Assembly (NCBI GenBank): GCA_014654705.1
Contig: JACVZY010000051.1
Location: forward strand, 124,001 to 188,000
From: Ignavibacteria bacterium
Lineage (GTDB): Bacteria > Bacteroidota > Ignavibacteria > Kapaibacteriales > UBA4661
Reading direction: 5' to 3'
Length of the DNA: 64,000 nt
Shown: piece after piece, positions 18,480 through 27,456 of the stretch
How the letters are laid out: every line of letters begins with the position of its first letter
How positions within the stretch are numbered: the first letter of the stretch is position 1
Translations under genes and position numbers: made by a program
Notes under the pieces: generated by a model
What the model saw: only the letters and a program-made list of their open reading frames with translations
Told to the model about the DNA's origin: nothing
Database searches by the model: none

Positions 18480-21011
18480 ATGAGGACACATTTTTTCTCT
18501 GTATGCCGCATTATAGCAGCGTGTATAGCTGTTTCATCTCTTGTCTCTTTGGGTGCAACTATGAGCGCACAACCGCTTTCCGAATCCCTCGGCGCAATGA
18601 CTTCATGGAGCGCCGATGAACAAGGGCTTCTTGTCAAGACAGCGCAGGCGCACCTTCGTGTCGTTGTTTATTCGCCGACCATAGTGCGCATCCGCATTGC
18701 GAAGGCTTCGGGTGACGTGGCGGCATGGGATAATCATTCGTTTGCCGTCATAGCCGAACCGCAACGCGGAATGGTTACAGCAAGCGAGAATGCTGAAAGT
18801 ATCACGCTCGTCACAGATGCCGTGCGACTGGTAATTCGTAAGAATCCCGTGCGTGTGCAGTTCTTGACAAAAAGTGGCGATCTTCTGAACGAAGACGAAC
18901 CCGCCTTCGGTACGTCGTGGATAGGGAATGAAGCCACCACCTACAAGCGTTTGCTTCCCGATGAACGCTTCATCGGTTTGGGCGAAAAAACGGGGAATTT
19001 GGACAAGCGTGGCAGTGGCTACACCAACTGGAATACGGATGCCTACGGCTACGGTAACGGCACAGACCCGCTTTACGGCACAACGCCATTTTACATGGGT
19101 TTGCATAGCAGCTCATCAGGTAAAAATCTCGTCTATGGCGTGTTTTTGGATAATAGCTACAAATCAAATTTTAACTTTGGGGCATCGAATAAGCGCTTTG
19201 CATCATTTTCGGTGGAAGCAGGCGAAATGAATTATTATCTCATTCACCGCCCCAGTGTTTTCGAGGTGTTGCAGGATTACACTCGCCTGACGGGACGCAT
19301 GGAACTCCCGCCGATGTGGTCGCTTGGCTATCACCAGTGCCGATACAGCTATTTCCCCGAAAAAGAAGTGCTGAACGTCGCTCGCACCATCCGCGAGAAA
19401 CAAATTCCGGCAGATGTGCTTTGGTTCGACATTCACTACATGGATGCGTACAAAGTCTTTACATGGAGTCCGGAGCGTTTTCCTAATCCTAAAAAAATGC
19501 TTGCTGAGCTTGATAATATGGGCTTTCGGACGGTTGTTATCACCGACCCGGGAATAAAAGTGGAAAAAGGCTATGCCGCATACGAAGACGGCGTGAAAAA
19601 CGATGTCTTTCTGAAATATCCCGATGGCACATATCACACAAGCGACGTGTGGCCCGGAGCTTGCCATTTTCCAGACTTTACCAAAGGCGCAACGCGCTCG
19701 TGGTGGGGTGAAAAATTAAAACCACTCGTTGAGGATGGCATAGACGGCTTTTGGACGGATATGAACGAACCTGCTACGTGGGGAAATCGTTTCCCAGACT
19801 TGGTGGCATTTGATTTCGACAGCGATGAGGCGACGAGCCACCGCGCAACGCACAAGAAAGGGCATAACGTCTATGGTTTGGAAATGGCAAAAGCAACCTT
19901 TGAAGGCTCGAAAAAGCATCTCGGCGGTAAGCGTCCGTTTAATCTGACGCGGGCGTTTTATTCCGGTGTGCAGCGCTATTCTGCCGTCTGGACGGGCGAT
20001 AATACCGCTTCGGACGACCATTTGATGCTGGGCGCACGTCTGGTGTCAAATCTTGGTTTGGCGGGCGTTCCTTTTACGGGTGTAGATGTTGGTGGTTTTA
20101 ATGGCAACGGCTCACGCGAACTTTTTGCACGGTGGATAACGGTGGGCGCATTTACGCCATTCTTCCGTGTTCATGCAGCCATCTACACAAAAGAGCAAGA
20201 CCCGTGGTCATTCGGTGAGGACGTAGAGGAAATTAGCAAAAATTATATCGAATTGCGTTACAAGCTGCTTCCGTACTTGTATTCCGCGTTCTACGAGGCA
20301 AGTCAAACGGGTATGCCTGTTGCGCGGTCACTGGCGCTCTACCACGCTTTCGACCCCACTATTTACGACCCTACCTTTGGAGCGCAGTATATGTTCGGGC
20401 AAAGCCTGATGGTGGCTCCGGTGGTGAGCAATAAAGAGTTTGCAAAAGTGTACTTGCCCGAAGGCGAATGGTACGATTTTCACAACGATAGCAAATATGC
20501 GGGTAAACAAACGATTGTGGTCGAAACGTCGCTTGATCGCTTGCCGCTCTTTGTCAAAGGTGGACAAATGCTTGTGATGCAATCAGTGGTACAATCCACC
20601 AAAGAACAGCCGACGGACGTGCTGACAGTGCATCTCTACGCGGGTAAACAAGGCTCGGAGTTTGTGTATTATGAAGACGACGGCGAGACGTATGCTCACG
20701 AAAAAGGCGATTACCACAAGCGTACTATCACCTTTGATGCCGCCGCCAAAGCCTTTCGCTTTGCCAAAGCCGAGGGCAATCGCACCTCGAAATTCAAGCA
20801 AATACGCCTTATGATGCACGGTTTTGAAACATTACCCAAAGAACTCACCGTGCAGGGCAAAAAAATCGCATGGCAAGCAGATTCTACACCAATGCTGAAA
20901 AGTGGTTCGGGTTTTGACCCGCTTGGAGCGCAGTCGGTGGGTAGTGCTGGTAAAGGTGCGAAAGCGGTGATGTTCGGGAATAGCGCTGAGGCGTTTAGTG
21001 TGAGTTGGTGA
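18480..21011 (+). CDS. Secreted GH31 alpha-glucosidase
   Basis: An 843-residue glycoside hydrolase family 31 enzyme with a signal peptide (ending near GATMSAQ). The N-terminal beta-sandwich is followed by the (beta/alpha)8 barrel. The nucleophile is Asp427 in the family signature GFWTDMNEPATW, and the acid/base is probably Asp507 in WTGDNTASDDH; GVDVGGFNGNGSRELFARW is the conserved substrate-binding region. C-terminal beta domains include the YYEDDGET stretch. GH31 enzymes release terminal alpha-linked glucose (or xylose) from oligosaccharides; the exact linkage is unknown. The ATG at 18480 begins the signal peptide; a TTG at 18459 is less likely. It follows the glycan genes but, being a secreted hydrolase, need not share their pathway. 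Confidence 0.93.
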   Translation: MRTHFFSVCRIIAACIAVSSLVSLGATMSAQPLSESLGAMTSWSADEQGLLVKTAQAHLRVVVYSPTIVRIRIAKASGDVAAWDNHSFAVIAEPQRGMVTASENAESITLVTDAVRLVIRKNPVRVQFLTKSGDLLNEDEPAFGTSWIGNEATTYKRLLPDERFIGLGEKTGNLDKRGSGYTNWNTDAYGYGNGTDPLYGTTPFYMGLHSSSSGKNLVYGVFLDNSYKSNFNFGASNKRFASFSVEAGEMNYYLIHRPSVFEVLQDYTRLTGRMELPPMWSLGYHQCRYSYFPEKEVLNVARTIREKQIPADVLWFDIHYMDAYKVFTWSPERFPNPKKMLAELDNMGFRTVVITDPGIKVEKGYAAYEDGVKNDVFLKYPDGTYHTSDVWPGACHFPDFTKGATRSWWGEKLKPLVEDGIDGFWTDMNEPATWGNRFPDLVAFDFDSDEATSHRATHKKGHNVYGLEMAKATFEGSKKHLGGKRPFNLTRAFYSGVQRYSAVWTGDNTASDDHLMLGARLVSNLGLAGVPFTGVDVGGFNGNGSRELFARWITVGAFTPFFRVHAAIYTKEQDPWSFGEDVEEISKNYIELRYKLLPYLYSAFYEASQTGMPVARSLALYHAFDPTIYDPTFGAQYMFGQSLMVAPVVSNKEFAKVYLPEGEWYDFHNDSKYAGKQTIVVETSLDRLPLFVKGGQMLVMQSVVQSTKEQPTDVLTVHLYAGKQGSEFVYYEDDGETYAHEKGDYHKRTITFDAAAKAFRFAKAEGNRTSKFKQIRLMMHGFETLPKELTVQGKKIAWQADSTPMLKSGSGFDPLGAQSVGSAGKGAKAVMFGNSAEAFSVSW

Positions 21012-21084
21012 AGACTGTTAAACATTTCCCTCATAATGATAACTTGTAAGCTATCGTTTTTGTAATATACTTTGCTATCGTGCT

Positions 21085-21603
21085 ATGCGAAAATTTCTTG
21101 TTTTTTCTTGTTCAATTCTTATTATGAGCAGCTGCAATACTTCCGGACCAGATATTGGGAAAGGTGAGTATTTACCACTAGCAGTTGGAAATAAGTGGGA
21201 ATATAGCTATTTGGAAACGGTAATAGAACGAACAAATAATTCTGGTGTTTGGGATGAAAGAACAATAAAAAATGATGGAACAAGAACATTGGAGGTTGTT
21301 TCAACAAAAGAGTCTGGTTTTGATGCTATCTTTACTATACGAATCAACAAAACTTCTACAGTTGAAGTAAAAAGAACACTATTTGGATATGAAACCTCAG
21401 ACGGTAGCCGTATTGATTTGCCTAGTTCGCGTAGTGGTGGTGGCGACACCATAAGGCAAGGTGAATTCTATTCAGGGACAACAGCTTTTGTTAAAGGAAT
21501 AGGCTTAATTCAAAAAAACTGGGTTATTCATAGTGGCGTAAATGGTTCGAGAACAACTGGAAGTGGCAGCCTGACACTTCTTAAACATTTCGTAAAACAA
21601 TAG
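21085..21603 (+). CDS. Hypothetical lipoprotein (172 aa), AT-rich
   Basis: A short predicted lipoprotein: signal peptide with lipobox IMSSC (Cys17), then a soluble domain of about 150 residues beginning PLAVGNKWEYSYLE, which is a common opening in secreted Bacteroidota proteins of unknown function. No catalytic motif is visible. Its codons are visibly richer in A and T (runs of AAA, AAT, GAA, ACA) than those of the genes on either side, suggesting recent acquisition or low expression. It stands alone on the plus strand, 73 bp after the GH31 gene and convergent with the next gene. Confidence 0.75.
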   Translation: MRKFLVFSCSILIMSSCNTSGPDIGKGEYLPLAVGNKWEYSYLETVIERTNNSGVWDERTIKNDGTRTLEVVSTKESGFDAIFTIRINKTSTVEVKRTLFGYETSDGSRIDLPSSRSGGGDTIRQGEFYSGTTAFVKGIGLIQKNWVIHSGVNGSRTTGSGSLTLLKHFVKQ

Positions 21604-21625
21604 AAAATTATCAAATTCATGCCAG

Positions 21626-21658
21626 AATGCCTCAGCAAATTCGGCATACTGAGGCATT
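21626..21658. terminator. Hairpin between convergent genes
   Basis: A 10-bp perfect stem (AATGCCTCAG / CTGAGGCATT) with a 13-nt loop lies 23 bp after the lipoprotein stop and 44 bp before the end of the convergent minus-strand gene. The T-tract after it is weak, so termination strength is uncertain. Confidence 0.5.
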
Positions 21659-21702
21659 TCCATTGTTAAAACGCTTGATGTAATTTGTCAACTACAAACC
21701 AA

Positions 21703-22066
21703 TCACGATTCCTTAAAAAATCGAATGATTTTCCGCACGTAGCTTACTATCGCCGCATCCGCCATTGCTTGCGACATGGCGTTTTGTGCATCGCGGGAGA
21801 TTTTTTCATGGTCTAGTTTGTTTGTTTCTGCAAGGTCGTTGGTGCGCTGCCGAAGTGCTTCGAGTTTTCGTTGTTGCTCGTCTAGCGCCGACTTGCGGGC
21901 GAGAAATCGTGGCATCAGTCTTGATACCCAACACATTACGTCCAAGTTTTACTTCGTTTTGTGGCGCAATACCGCACAACAAGGCAGCTTGGGCGCTGCC
22001 ATAGACATTCACCAATTCCGCCAGCTCGGGCAAATTGGGGCGAATGCCGCCTGTTACATATTCGTC
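21703..22066 (-). pseudogene. Small gene apparently broken by a 1-nt frameshift
   Basis: Two adjacent frames together look like one protein. The upstream frame, open directly after the stop of the T9SS protein gene, reads ELVNVYGSAQAALLCGIAPQ and then KLGRNVLGIKTDATI. The downstream frame reads LARKSALDEQQRKLEALRQR, a coiled coil, and ends in IIRFFKES. They join if one base is removed from the three A residues at 21904-21906 (TTT on the coding strand). Beyond the junction the first frame becomes an Arg/Thr-rich shadow. No ATG begins the first part; a TTG at 22033 is possible. Alternatively an intact 80-residue coiled-coil protein starts at 21945 (TTG) or 21936 (ATG). Family not recognised. 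A sequencing error would also explain the break. Confidence 0.45.
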
Positions 22067-25000
22067 TCAGCGAAGAATAATAGCCGAGCCGCTTGCCAGT
22101 TGTTCGGCTGTTTGTTCTCGTATCATTTGCCACATATACTGCCCGGCGGGTAAGTTGGTAATAGGTATCGAAAGCGGCGACAGCTGTGCGCTGAGGGTGT
22201 GCCGTGATGTTTGCCGTTCTGCACCATAGATATCGAAAAAGCGAACTATTACTCGTTCTTCCGATGGTGCATCTGCGGTGAGCGGCGTTATATCAAGCGC
22301 CACGACATCTGAAGCGGGTTGTGGGGAAAGGCTTGCTCTCAATGCAATCACCGTGCGGCGAGGAGATAACCTGACGAGTGCATTGCAGCGGGACATGGCT
22401 TCTAGTGCTTCCTCTACGGTTGTGCCTACAATCGCAATGTTTTCACGCTCACAGAATTTTTCCAGCACAAGAGTATCCCTAAAACTTGCCACTACATTCG
22501 GAGCAAAGCAGACGTGAAGCGGTTTTGTTTCGCCTGCCGCCACGAAGAACGGTAGTTCAGACGGTGGAAGAGAAAAGATGATATTACCCTTCAGCCAGAG
22601 TGCATCAAGCTGTAACGAATAGGCACTCAGGTTTTCTATGCGTACTGTCGCACAAGTTAGCATTTGAGCCGTTGCTGCCGACACAATAATCGGATAAGCC
22701 GAACTGATGATTTCGCTTCCAAGCGTCAAGCGCACATAAAAGCCCGGAATAGTACGCTCTATCATTCGCACATTTCCTGCAGAATCACGAACGGCAACGC
22801 GGAATGCCGCATCACTACGCCTGTTGGGTAGGCTTACTCGTACTTGCATCACACCATCGGCGCGGCGTTCTGAGCGAATCGTACAATTTGATGCACTCAG
22901 GATTTCCACACGCTCCACGCCGGAATCAAAGCGCCGATTGTCGCTTGCAAGATATTCCATGCTCCGTTCGCACTCGCCAATGGTTTCAGTGACTGCTGGC
23001 TCTTGAGTGTCAGCAAAGGCTTCCACACTTACTGCCAGAATCGGACGGGTCGTGCAGCCGCTCTTGAGAACAAGTGTATCGGTGAATGTTCCACTCTCGA
23101 ATGTTCTCACACAATAGTCCAGCACTCGCCGTTCGCCCGGCTGCACAATAAACGGCAGTGAGATATTGGCAGTCAAATGCCGCCCCACAAAGCCGATGGA
23201 ATCTATGCGGTGAGGAAACGCCCCATAATTCACCAGCGACAAGCGAAAACACGTACTGCGTCCGGTGATAAGCGATGCCGTCGTCGTGAGTAATTGTACC
23301 CCTTGCAAGGTAGAATCTCTATGAATCGTAAACCCGGGAATGTCAATACGACTAGTGGTGACTTGCCCAAGCGAATCCATTGCTTGAATCGTTGCCGTGC
23401 CGTCTTGATACGGATTGAGCAGCCGCGCCGTAAATATCAGCGAATCCGGTAAAACGAGACGTTCCAATCCCGATAGTGCAATATTCCTTTGCAAAGAATC
23501 TACCGAAGCGACGCGGTAGAGTTTGGAATCCGTTTGTGCGCTGTCGAAGACCACGCCACGCACACCATCGCAGAGCGCTTGCGTAACGACACGCGGAGCA
23601 AGATTGTCCATTTCCAAACGCTGACCTGCTGTGTAGCCGTAGGACGTAGCATTACCATAACCAAGCGCAAGAACACCGATTGCAGTATCTGCACTCACGC
23701 TATGCAGCCCTTCGCTCACACGCACGTTAGCGAAAGCATAATCCGAAGAATCCGAAAAACGTTGAAACAGTGCAGCACCGATGAGCTGATTATCCACTTG
23801 TACGCTTGGCACAGCACTGAGAGGGGCAATAATGGTCAGGTAATGTTCGCGGAATGCTTCTTCGGTAATCGTGCGACTAATGCGCTGAATGCTCCGTACA
23901 TTCACGGTGCGTATGGCGCGTACAAACTGCTCCGGCGGAGGAATTGCCATCATAAACGGGTCTCCAATGCCGGAGCCGCTTCCGTTGGAGCTTGCATAGA
24001 CAGCAGCATATATCGGCTTGGAGCCTTCGATTATTAAGCCGCGTTCGCGTGTATTTACCGTAACAGCAGATGCAATCGTGGTTTCGTAGAACTGCCCTGT
24101 TTGCAACGTTGTTGCAATTTGTCCGTGAATGCGGATAATAGTTGAGTCCGCACTTGCTATGACCCGCACGGTATGGTTCGTTGCGTCGGACATAGAGGTT
24201 TGCGGTTGCGGGAGTGGCGGTATCAATAACTTCCTTCCCCAAAACTCCACGGGCAAAAGTTGCTCAAGCAAATAATCCCGCGAAATACTCCGCGTGCCCG
24301 CATCAGACAACGCTGAAAGCGGGACGGTGGCTCGTTCATGGCTACTAAAAACGGCAATAGGTTTGTCGGCGGTGAGCACTGTTCCCGTCAAGTCGGCTGC
24401 TGTCGAGACGGTCATATCTGCTTGAAGTAGATACGTTTCTCCGCGTTGCAATGTGATTTCATGCGGCGCACGACCATGAATTTTCGTCAGTGCAGAGGGG
24501 GTAATACGAATGCGGGTGGAATCCGACGTTGCGACAATACCAAGTTGCGAAGGTGTTGGCGGAACAATCCCTGCGCCGTCATCGCCGGGATAGGAAAGCG
24601 CGACAAAACGTGTTCCGGCTGCGTGTGCAGGAAACACCAACGTCCCATCTGCAGATTGATGTGCCGTGCTCAGCGCATAAACACTGACGGGGTTATTGCT
24701 GAGAATGCGTATAGACCGCTTGGAAACTTGTTCGTTTACTCGGAGTTCAATGTTTTTTGCCGGAATGACAAGCGTATAAGCCTGCGCGGGATTGGCTATG
24801 TTAAAACGCAGCAGAGAAGCGCTTCCCGCACTATCACCAAAGCGGATTTCCCCTTGCGTCGGGCGCTCGACGGTGATAAACAGAGAGATATTATCATCAC
24901 CGTCGAGTTGGGCGGTATGGTAATTGGGCGGTATGGTGAGCCAGAAGTCGGTTCCGGCGCTTGTACGTGGTGCTTTGGGCGTAGAAACGCTTTGTGCCTC

Positions 25001-25069
25001 AAGTCTATGATTTACTAACAGAAGCAAGCACAGCATGGTGTAAAAAAAAATCCTCTCATGCTGCTTCAT
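22067..25069 (-). CDS. IgGFc-binding-domain-like protein with T9SS sorting domain
   Basis: A 1,000-residue exported protein. After a signal peptide (about 25 residues, ending LEAQS) comes the pattern AGTDFWLTIPPNY, typical of the IgGFc-binding N-terminal domain (about residues 38-480) found on many Bacteroidota surface proteins. Two beta-sandwich repeats follow with the form VQPGERRVLDYCVRTFESG and VAAGETKPLHVCFAPNV. The last 70 residues have the look of a type IX secretion sorting domain (FFDIYGAERQ, then LPAGQYMWQMI). It is therefore probably secreted across the outer membrane and attached to the surface. The ATG at 25069 begins a good signal peptide. It is the last gene of the sigma-factor operon. 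Confidence 0.83.
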   Translation of the reverse strand: MKQHERIFFYTMLCLLLLVNHRLEAQSVSTPKAPRTSAGTDFWLTIPPNYHTAQLDGDDNISLFITVERPTQGEIRFGDSAGSASLLRFNIANPAQAYTLVIPAKNIELRVNEQVSKRSIRILSNNPVSVYALSTAHQSADGTLVFPAHAAGTRFVALSYPGDDGAGIVPPTPSQLGIVATSDSTRIRITPSALTKIHGRAPHEITLQRGETYLLQADMTVSTAADLTGTVLTADKPIAVFSSHERATVPLSALSDAGTRSISRDYLLEQLLPVEFWGRKLLIPPLPQPQTSMSDATNHTVRVIASADSTIIRIHGQIATTLQTGQFYETTIASAVTVNTRERGLIIEGSKPIYAAVYASSNGSGSGIGDPFMMAIPPPEQFVRAIRTVNVRSIQRISRTITEEAFREHYLTIIAPLSAVPSVQVDNQLIGAALFQRFSDSSDYAFANVRVSEGLHSVSADTAIGVLALGYGNATSYGYTAGQRLEMDNLAPRVVTQALCDGVRGVVFDSAQTDSKLYRVASVDSLQRNIALSGLERLVLPDSLIFTARLLNPYQDGTATIQAMDSLGQVTTSRIDIPGFTIHRDSTLQGVQLLTTTASLITGRSTCFRLSLVNYGAFPHRIDSIGFVGRHLTANISLPFIVQPGERRVLDYCVRTFESGTFTDTLVLKSGCTTRPILAVSVEAFADTQEPAVTETIGECERSMEYLASDNRRFDSGVERVEILSASNCTIRSERRADGVMQVRVSLPNRRSDAAFRVAVRDSAGNVRMIERTIPGFYVRLTLGSEIISSAYPIIVSAATAQMLTCATVRIENLSAYSLQLDALWLKGNIIFSLPPSELPFFVAAGETKPLHVCFAPNVVASFRDTLVLEKFCERENIAIVGTTVEEALEAMSRCNALVRLSPRRTVIALRASLSPQPASDVVALDITPLTADAPSEERVIVRFFDIYGAERQTSRHTLSAQLSPLSIPITNLPAGQYMWQMIREQTAEQLASGSAIILR

Positions 25070-25121
25070 TAGAACGGCAGTGTACATTCTCGTTTTGTAA
25101 GGAGAGACTTTGCAAAAAAGG

Positions 25122-26057
25122 CTATTTCAACTCAACCTGCACAAAAGAGTGTGTAGTTGCCATGATAGTCGCCGTATTATTTCGGAATGCTTTGAGAGTA
25201 TAGAGATTAACTGCAAAACCAGCATAATCCGCAGGAAGCCCTGCTAATTCCTCGCGTGAAAAACTAACGCTCGTCGCTCCGTTAGGAATGCGCTTGATTG
25301 CTGAAGGTACTGGTAACAAGAGGGAAGGGGCGTTTGTTGTACGCTCCTTATCCTTGACATTTGCGACAATAACCACCTCAGCAAACATTCCTTTTGTGGT
25401 ATCATAATTGATTGGAGTGTCCCATTGTAAGGTGGCACCTTTTGACCGCTCAATGACTGCACCAACAGCAGGTGCAGTCATCTTTACTGCTGGTGGTAAA
25501 TCAATACTATTTTCCTCAAGTTGAAGCGGTTCGATGTAGAAGTTTGTTCGGAGTTTACCGGTTGGAAATGACCTTCTCTCTACACCATTCCATGAGATAA
25601 CATCAATGTTAGTAAACAAGCGGTGTCTAGATAACCCGCGCGGTGACAAATCTAGCAGTTCGATAGTACGTTCTGCAATATTGACAGAAGCTCGGCGGGG
25701 AGCAAAGGCAGTATCAATACGTGCCCCATACCAAACGGTTGTTTCCGATTGGTCTGTTCTAAATTCCGTCCGACGATAAACGTATAGATCAATTATTGGC
25801 CATTCGCCGTTGAACGTTATATTACTCGACATTCCGCTCTCTTGCGGCGGCTCAAGCTGGAAACCATTGACAATGCGGTCTCGTTGGGAAAGAAGAGCTG
25901 TACCGGAACCATTGCCGGTCGTAGTGATGACGTTCGGTCCGCCGATAGTATTCGGGTCGGTGCAGGAGACAGCGGCTGTGAGTATAGCTGCTATCAATGC
26001 AAAAGTAATAACCATGCCGCGCAAACGGCTTTGTGGAGAGAGATAAACGTTGTGCAT
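25122..26057 (-). CDS. Hypothetical lipoprotein in sigma-factor operon
   Basis: A 311-residue predicted lipoprotein with a lipobox AAVSC (Cys32) and no recognised enzymatic motif. The C-terminal part (from about residue 195, KMTAPAVGAVIERSKGATLQWD, through to YAGFAVNLYTLKAF) resembles a fibronectin/Ig-like beta domain that introduces comparisons with a value, common in Bacteroidota surface proteins. It lies 51 bp after the anti-sigma-like gene and 52 bp before the T9SS protein gene, all on the minus strand, so it is probably cotranscribed with them and may help display or anchor the T9SS protein. That role is inferred from position only. Confidence 0.75.
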   Translation of the reverse strand: MHNVYLSPQSRLRGMVITFALIAAILTAAVSCTDPNTIGGPNVITTTGNGSGTALLSQRDRIVNGFQLEPPQESGMSSNITFNGEWPIIDLYVYRRTEFRTDQSETTVWYGARIDTAFAPRRASVNIAERTIELLDLSPRGLSRHRLFTNIDVISWNGVERRSFPTGKLRTNFYIEPLQLEENSIDLPPAVKMTAPAVGAVIERSKGATLQWDTPINYDTTKGMFAEVVIVANVKDKERTTNAPSLLLPVPSAIKRIPNGATSVSFSREELAGLPADYAGFAVNLYTLKAFRNNTATIMATTHSFVQVELK

Positions 26058-26108
26058 AGCGAAAGCGAAGAACGTGAGAAAAAATGTTGGTCTGATGAAA
26101 AAAGGAGA

Positions 26109-27437
26109 TTACAACTCAAACGAAATACCATAACTAATACCGACATTCGGCGAAAAATTCCAAACGTCCCGGTGAATGTAGAGCAGCGAACTTGCTTCCA
26201 CGCCCAGAGTGCAGCGCGTTTTGGTGTCAATCGAATATTGCAGTCCAAGCATTGTACGCCCCATCGCACCGATACTTGTACCGCCCAGCGTAAAATTCAT
26301 CACCGGAGAAAATAGGTCGTTCGGCAGGAATGTATGACGATAACTCACACCAGCCCACGCCAAGACGGGATTTTTCTCAATACCGACAATCTGCTCCTGT
26401 TCGGGCAATATCGTCCGATAGCGTAAGAAATATGCTTCCTGACCGACTTCTATTCCCAGTGCGCCTGTGGGCGACAGTGGTAGCATGAGGCTCAGGGCGG
26501 TATTATTGAAGAGAGGATATGAATTTGCTTCAACGGTTGCTTCGGGCAGAGAGCGCGACCGAACCCCGCGAATACCGGCAATAATGCCAAGTTTTGTGCG
26601 GCTAAAAATGGGCGCTTCGGTCGTGTTAGAGACGGGGCGTTCGTGTAGTGGTAATGATGAATTTACTTCTTGCGATAACGGATTGCTACTGGAAGCCGAA
26701 ATGTGTGTGCTTCGACGATATGGATAGCTCGGTTGCGGCTCTTGGGCAATTGGTGTCGGCATCGGCAGTTCTTGTGCTTGCTGTGAGGCTTGCTCACTAT
26801 CGTTAGTTGGCAGACTATTCGGGTGTGAAGCCTGAATTCCGTCTGCGTCGGAGTGGTTTGTAGTGTTTAGGCCGGCAGCATTTTGCACGATGGGAACATA
26901 GCGTACAATCGTCGTTGTTTCACGAATCGTATCGTGTGGCATAAAAGCCTGATTTGTGGGGTCGGAAGCAAGCAATGAAGAGTTTTGAAAGGGCGGTGGT
27001 GCGCCACCATCGGTGATTTTGCTGCCGCCTTGGAACCAACCCGTTTGCAGAAAGAAAAGCACTGCAAAGGCTGTGGCTACGGAAGAAAAAAGACTCAGAA
27101 AAACAGTAAAGAGCGTGGACTGCCCACCGAGCGTAGCGCCTGTACCAACCGCTGCTTGTGGGAGAGTAATAGCTGCGGCTGCGTTTGGGGTTGCACTTTG
27201 GACTGCGCTTTGCGGAAGAGACAAGCCTAGTTCTGCAAAGAGCGCATTTTTTGTGCCGGATGCAGGACGGAGGCTTGCTGCATGGCTCTTGACGGCGGCA
27301 AGCAATTTTAGATGCTCGGTCATCTCTGCACGCAAATCGCTGTTGGCGGAGAGTTCTGCAAAGAGCGCATTTTCGGCGTATTCCGGCAGAAGTCCTTCGC
27401 AATAGAGATGTACTTGTTCTCGAAATGATGCGTTCAT
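26109..27437 (-). CDS. Anti-sigma-factor-like membrane protein with barrel-like C-terminus
   Basis: A 442-residue protein. The N-terminal 105 residues resemble an anti-sigma domain (HLYCEGLLPEYAENALFAEL, then SDLRAEMTEHLKLLAAVKSH), without an evident zinc-finger Cys/His set. One membrane helix follows at 108-131 (TVFLSLFSSVATAFAVLFFL), then a Pro/Ser/Gln-rich linker (about 135-270). The last 170 residues alternate like outer-membrane beta strands (LGIEVGQEAYFLRYRTILPE; WNFSPNVGISYGISFEL at the end). The start is 19 bp after the sigma-factor stop, so the anti-sigma call is supported by context. A protein with one inner-membrane helix and a barrel-like tail is topologically odd. The octet ENALFAEL/KNALFAEL occurs twice in the N-terminal domain. 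Confidence 0.72.
   Translation of the reverse strand: MNASFREQVHLYCEGLLPEYAENALFAELSANSDLRAEMTEHLKLLAAVKSHAASLRPASGTKNALFAELGLSLPQSAVQSATPNAAAAITLPQAAVGTGATLGGQSTLFTVFLSLFSSVATAFAVLFFLQTGWFQGGSKITDGGAPPPFQNSSLLASDPTNQAFMPHDTIRETTTIVRYVPIVQNAAGLNTTNHSDADGIQASHPNSLPTNDSEQASQQAQELPMPTPIAQEPQPSYPYRRSTHISASSSNPLSQEVNSSLPLHERPVSNTTEAPIFSRTKLGIIAGIRGVRSRSLPEATVEANSYPLFNNTALSLMLPLSPTGALGIEVGQEAYFLRYRTILPEQEQIVGIEKNPVLAWAGVSYRHTFLPNDLFSPVMNFTLGGTSIGAMGRTMLGLQYSIDTKTRCTLGVEASSLLYIHRDVWNFSPNVGISYGISFEL
27229..27373 (-). repeat. 22-nt direct repeat within the anti-sigma-like gene
   Basis: A perfect 22-nt repeat occupies 27229-27250 and 27352-27373, exactly 123 nt (41 codons) apart and in frame. Both copies encode NALFAEL. 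It could be an internal duplication or a duplicated binding motif. Confidence 0.75.
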
Positions 27438-27456
27438 GGTCGGTTAAGAATAAAGA

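Noticed and set aside
23489-24037. Plus-strand open frame inside the IgGFc-like gene
   Set aside because: It is fully antisense to a well-supported gene and resembles no protein.
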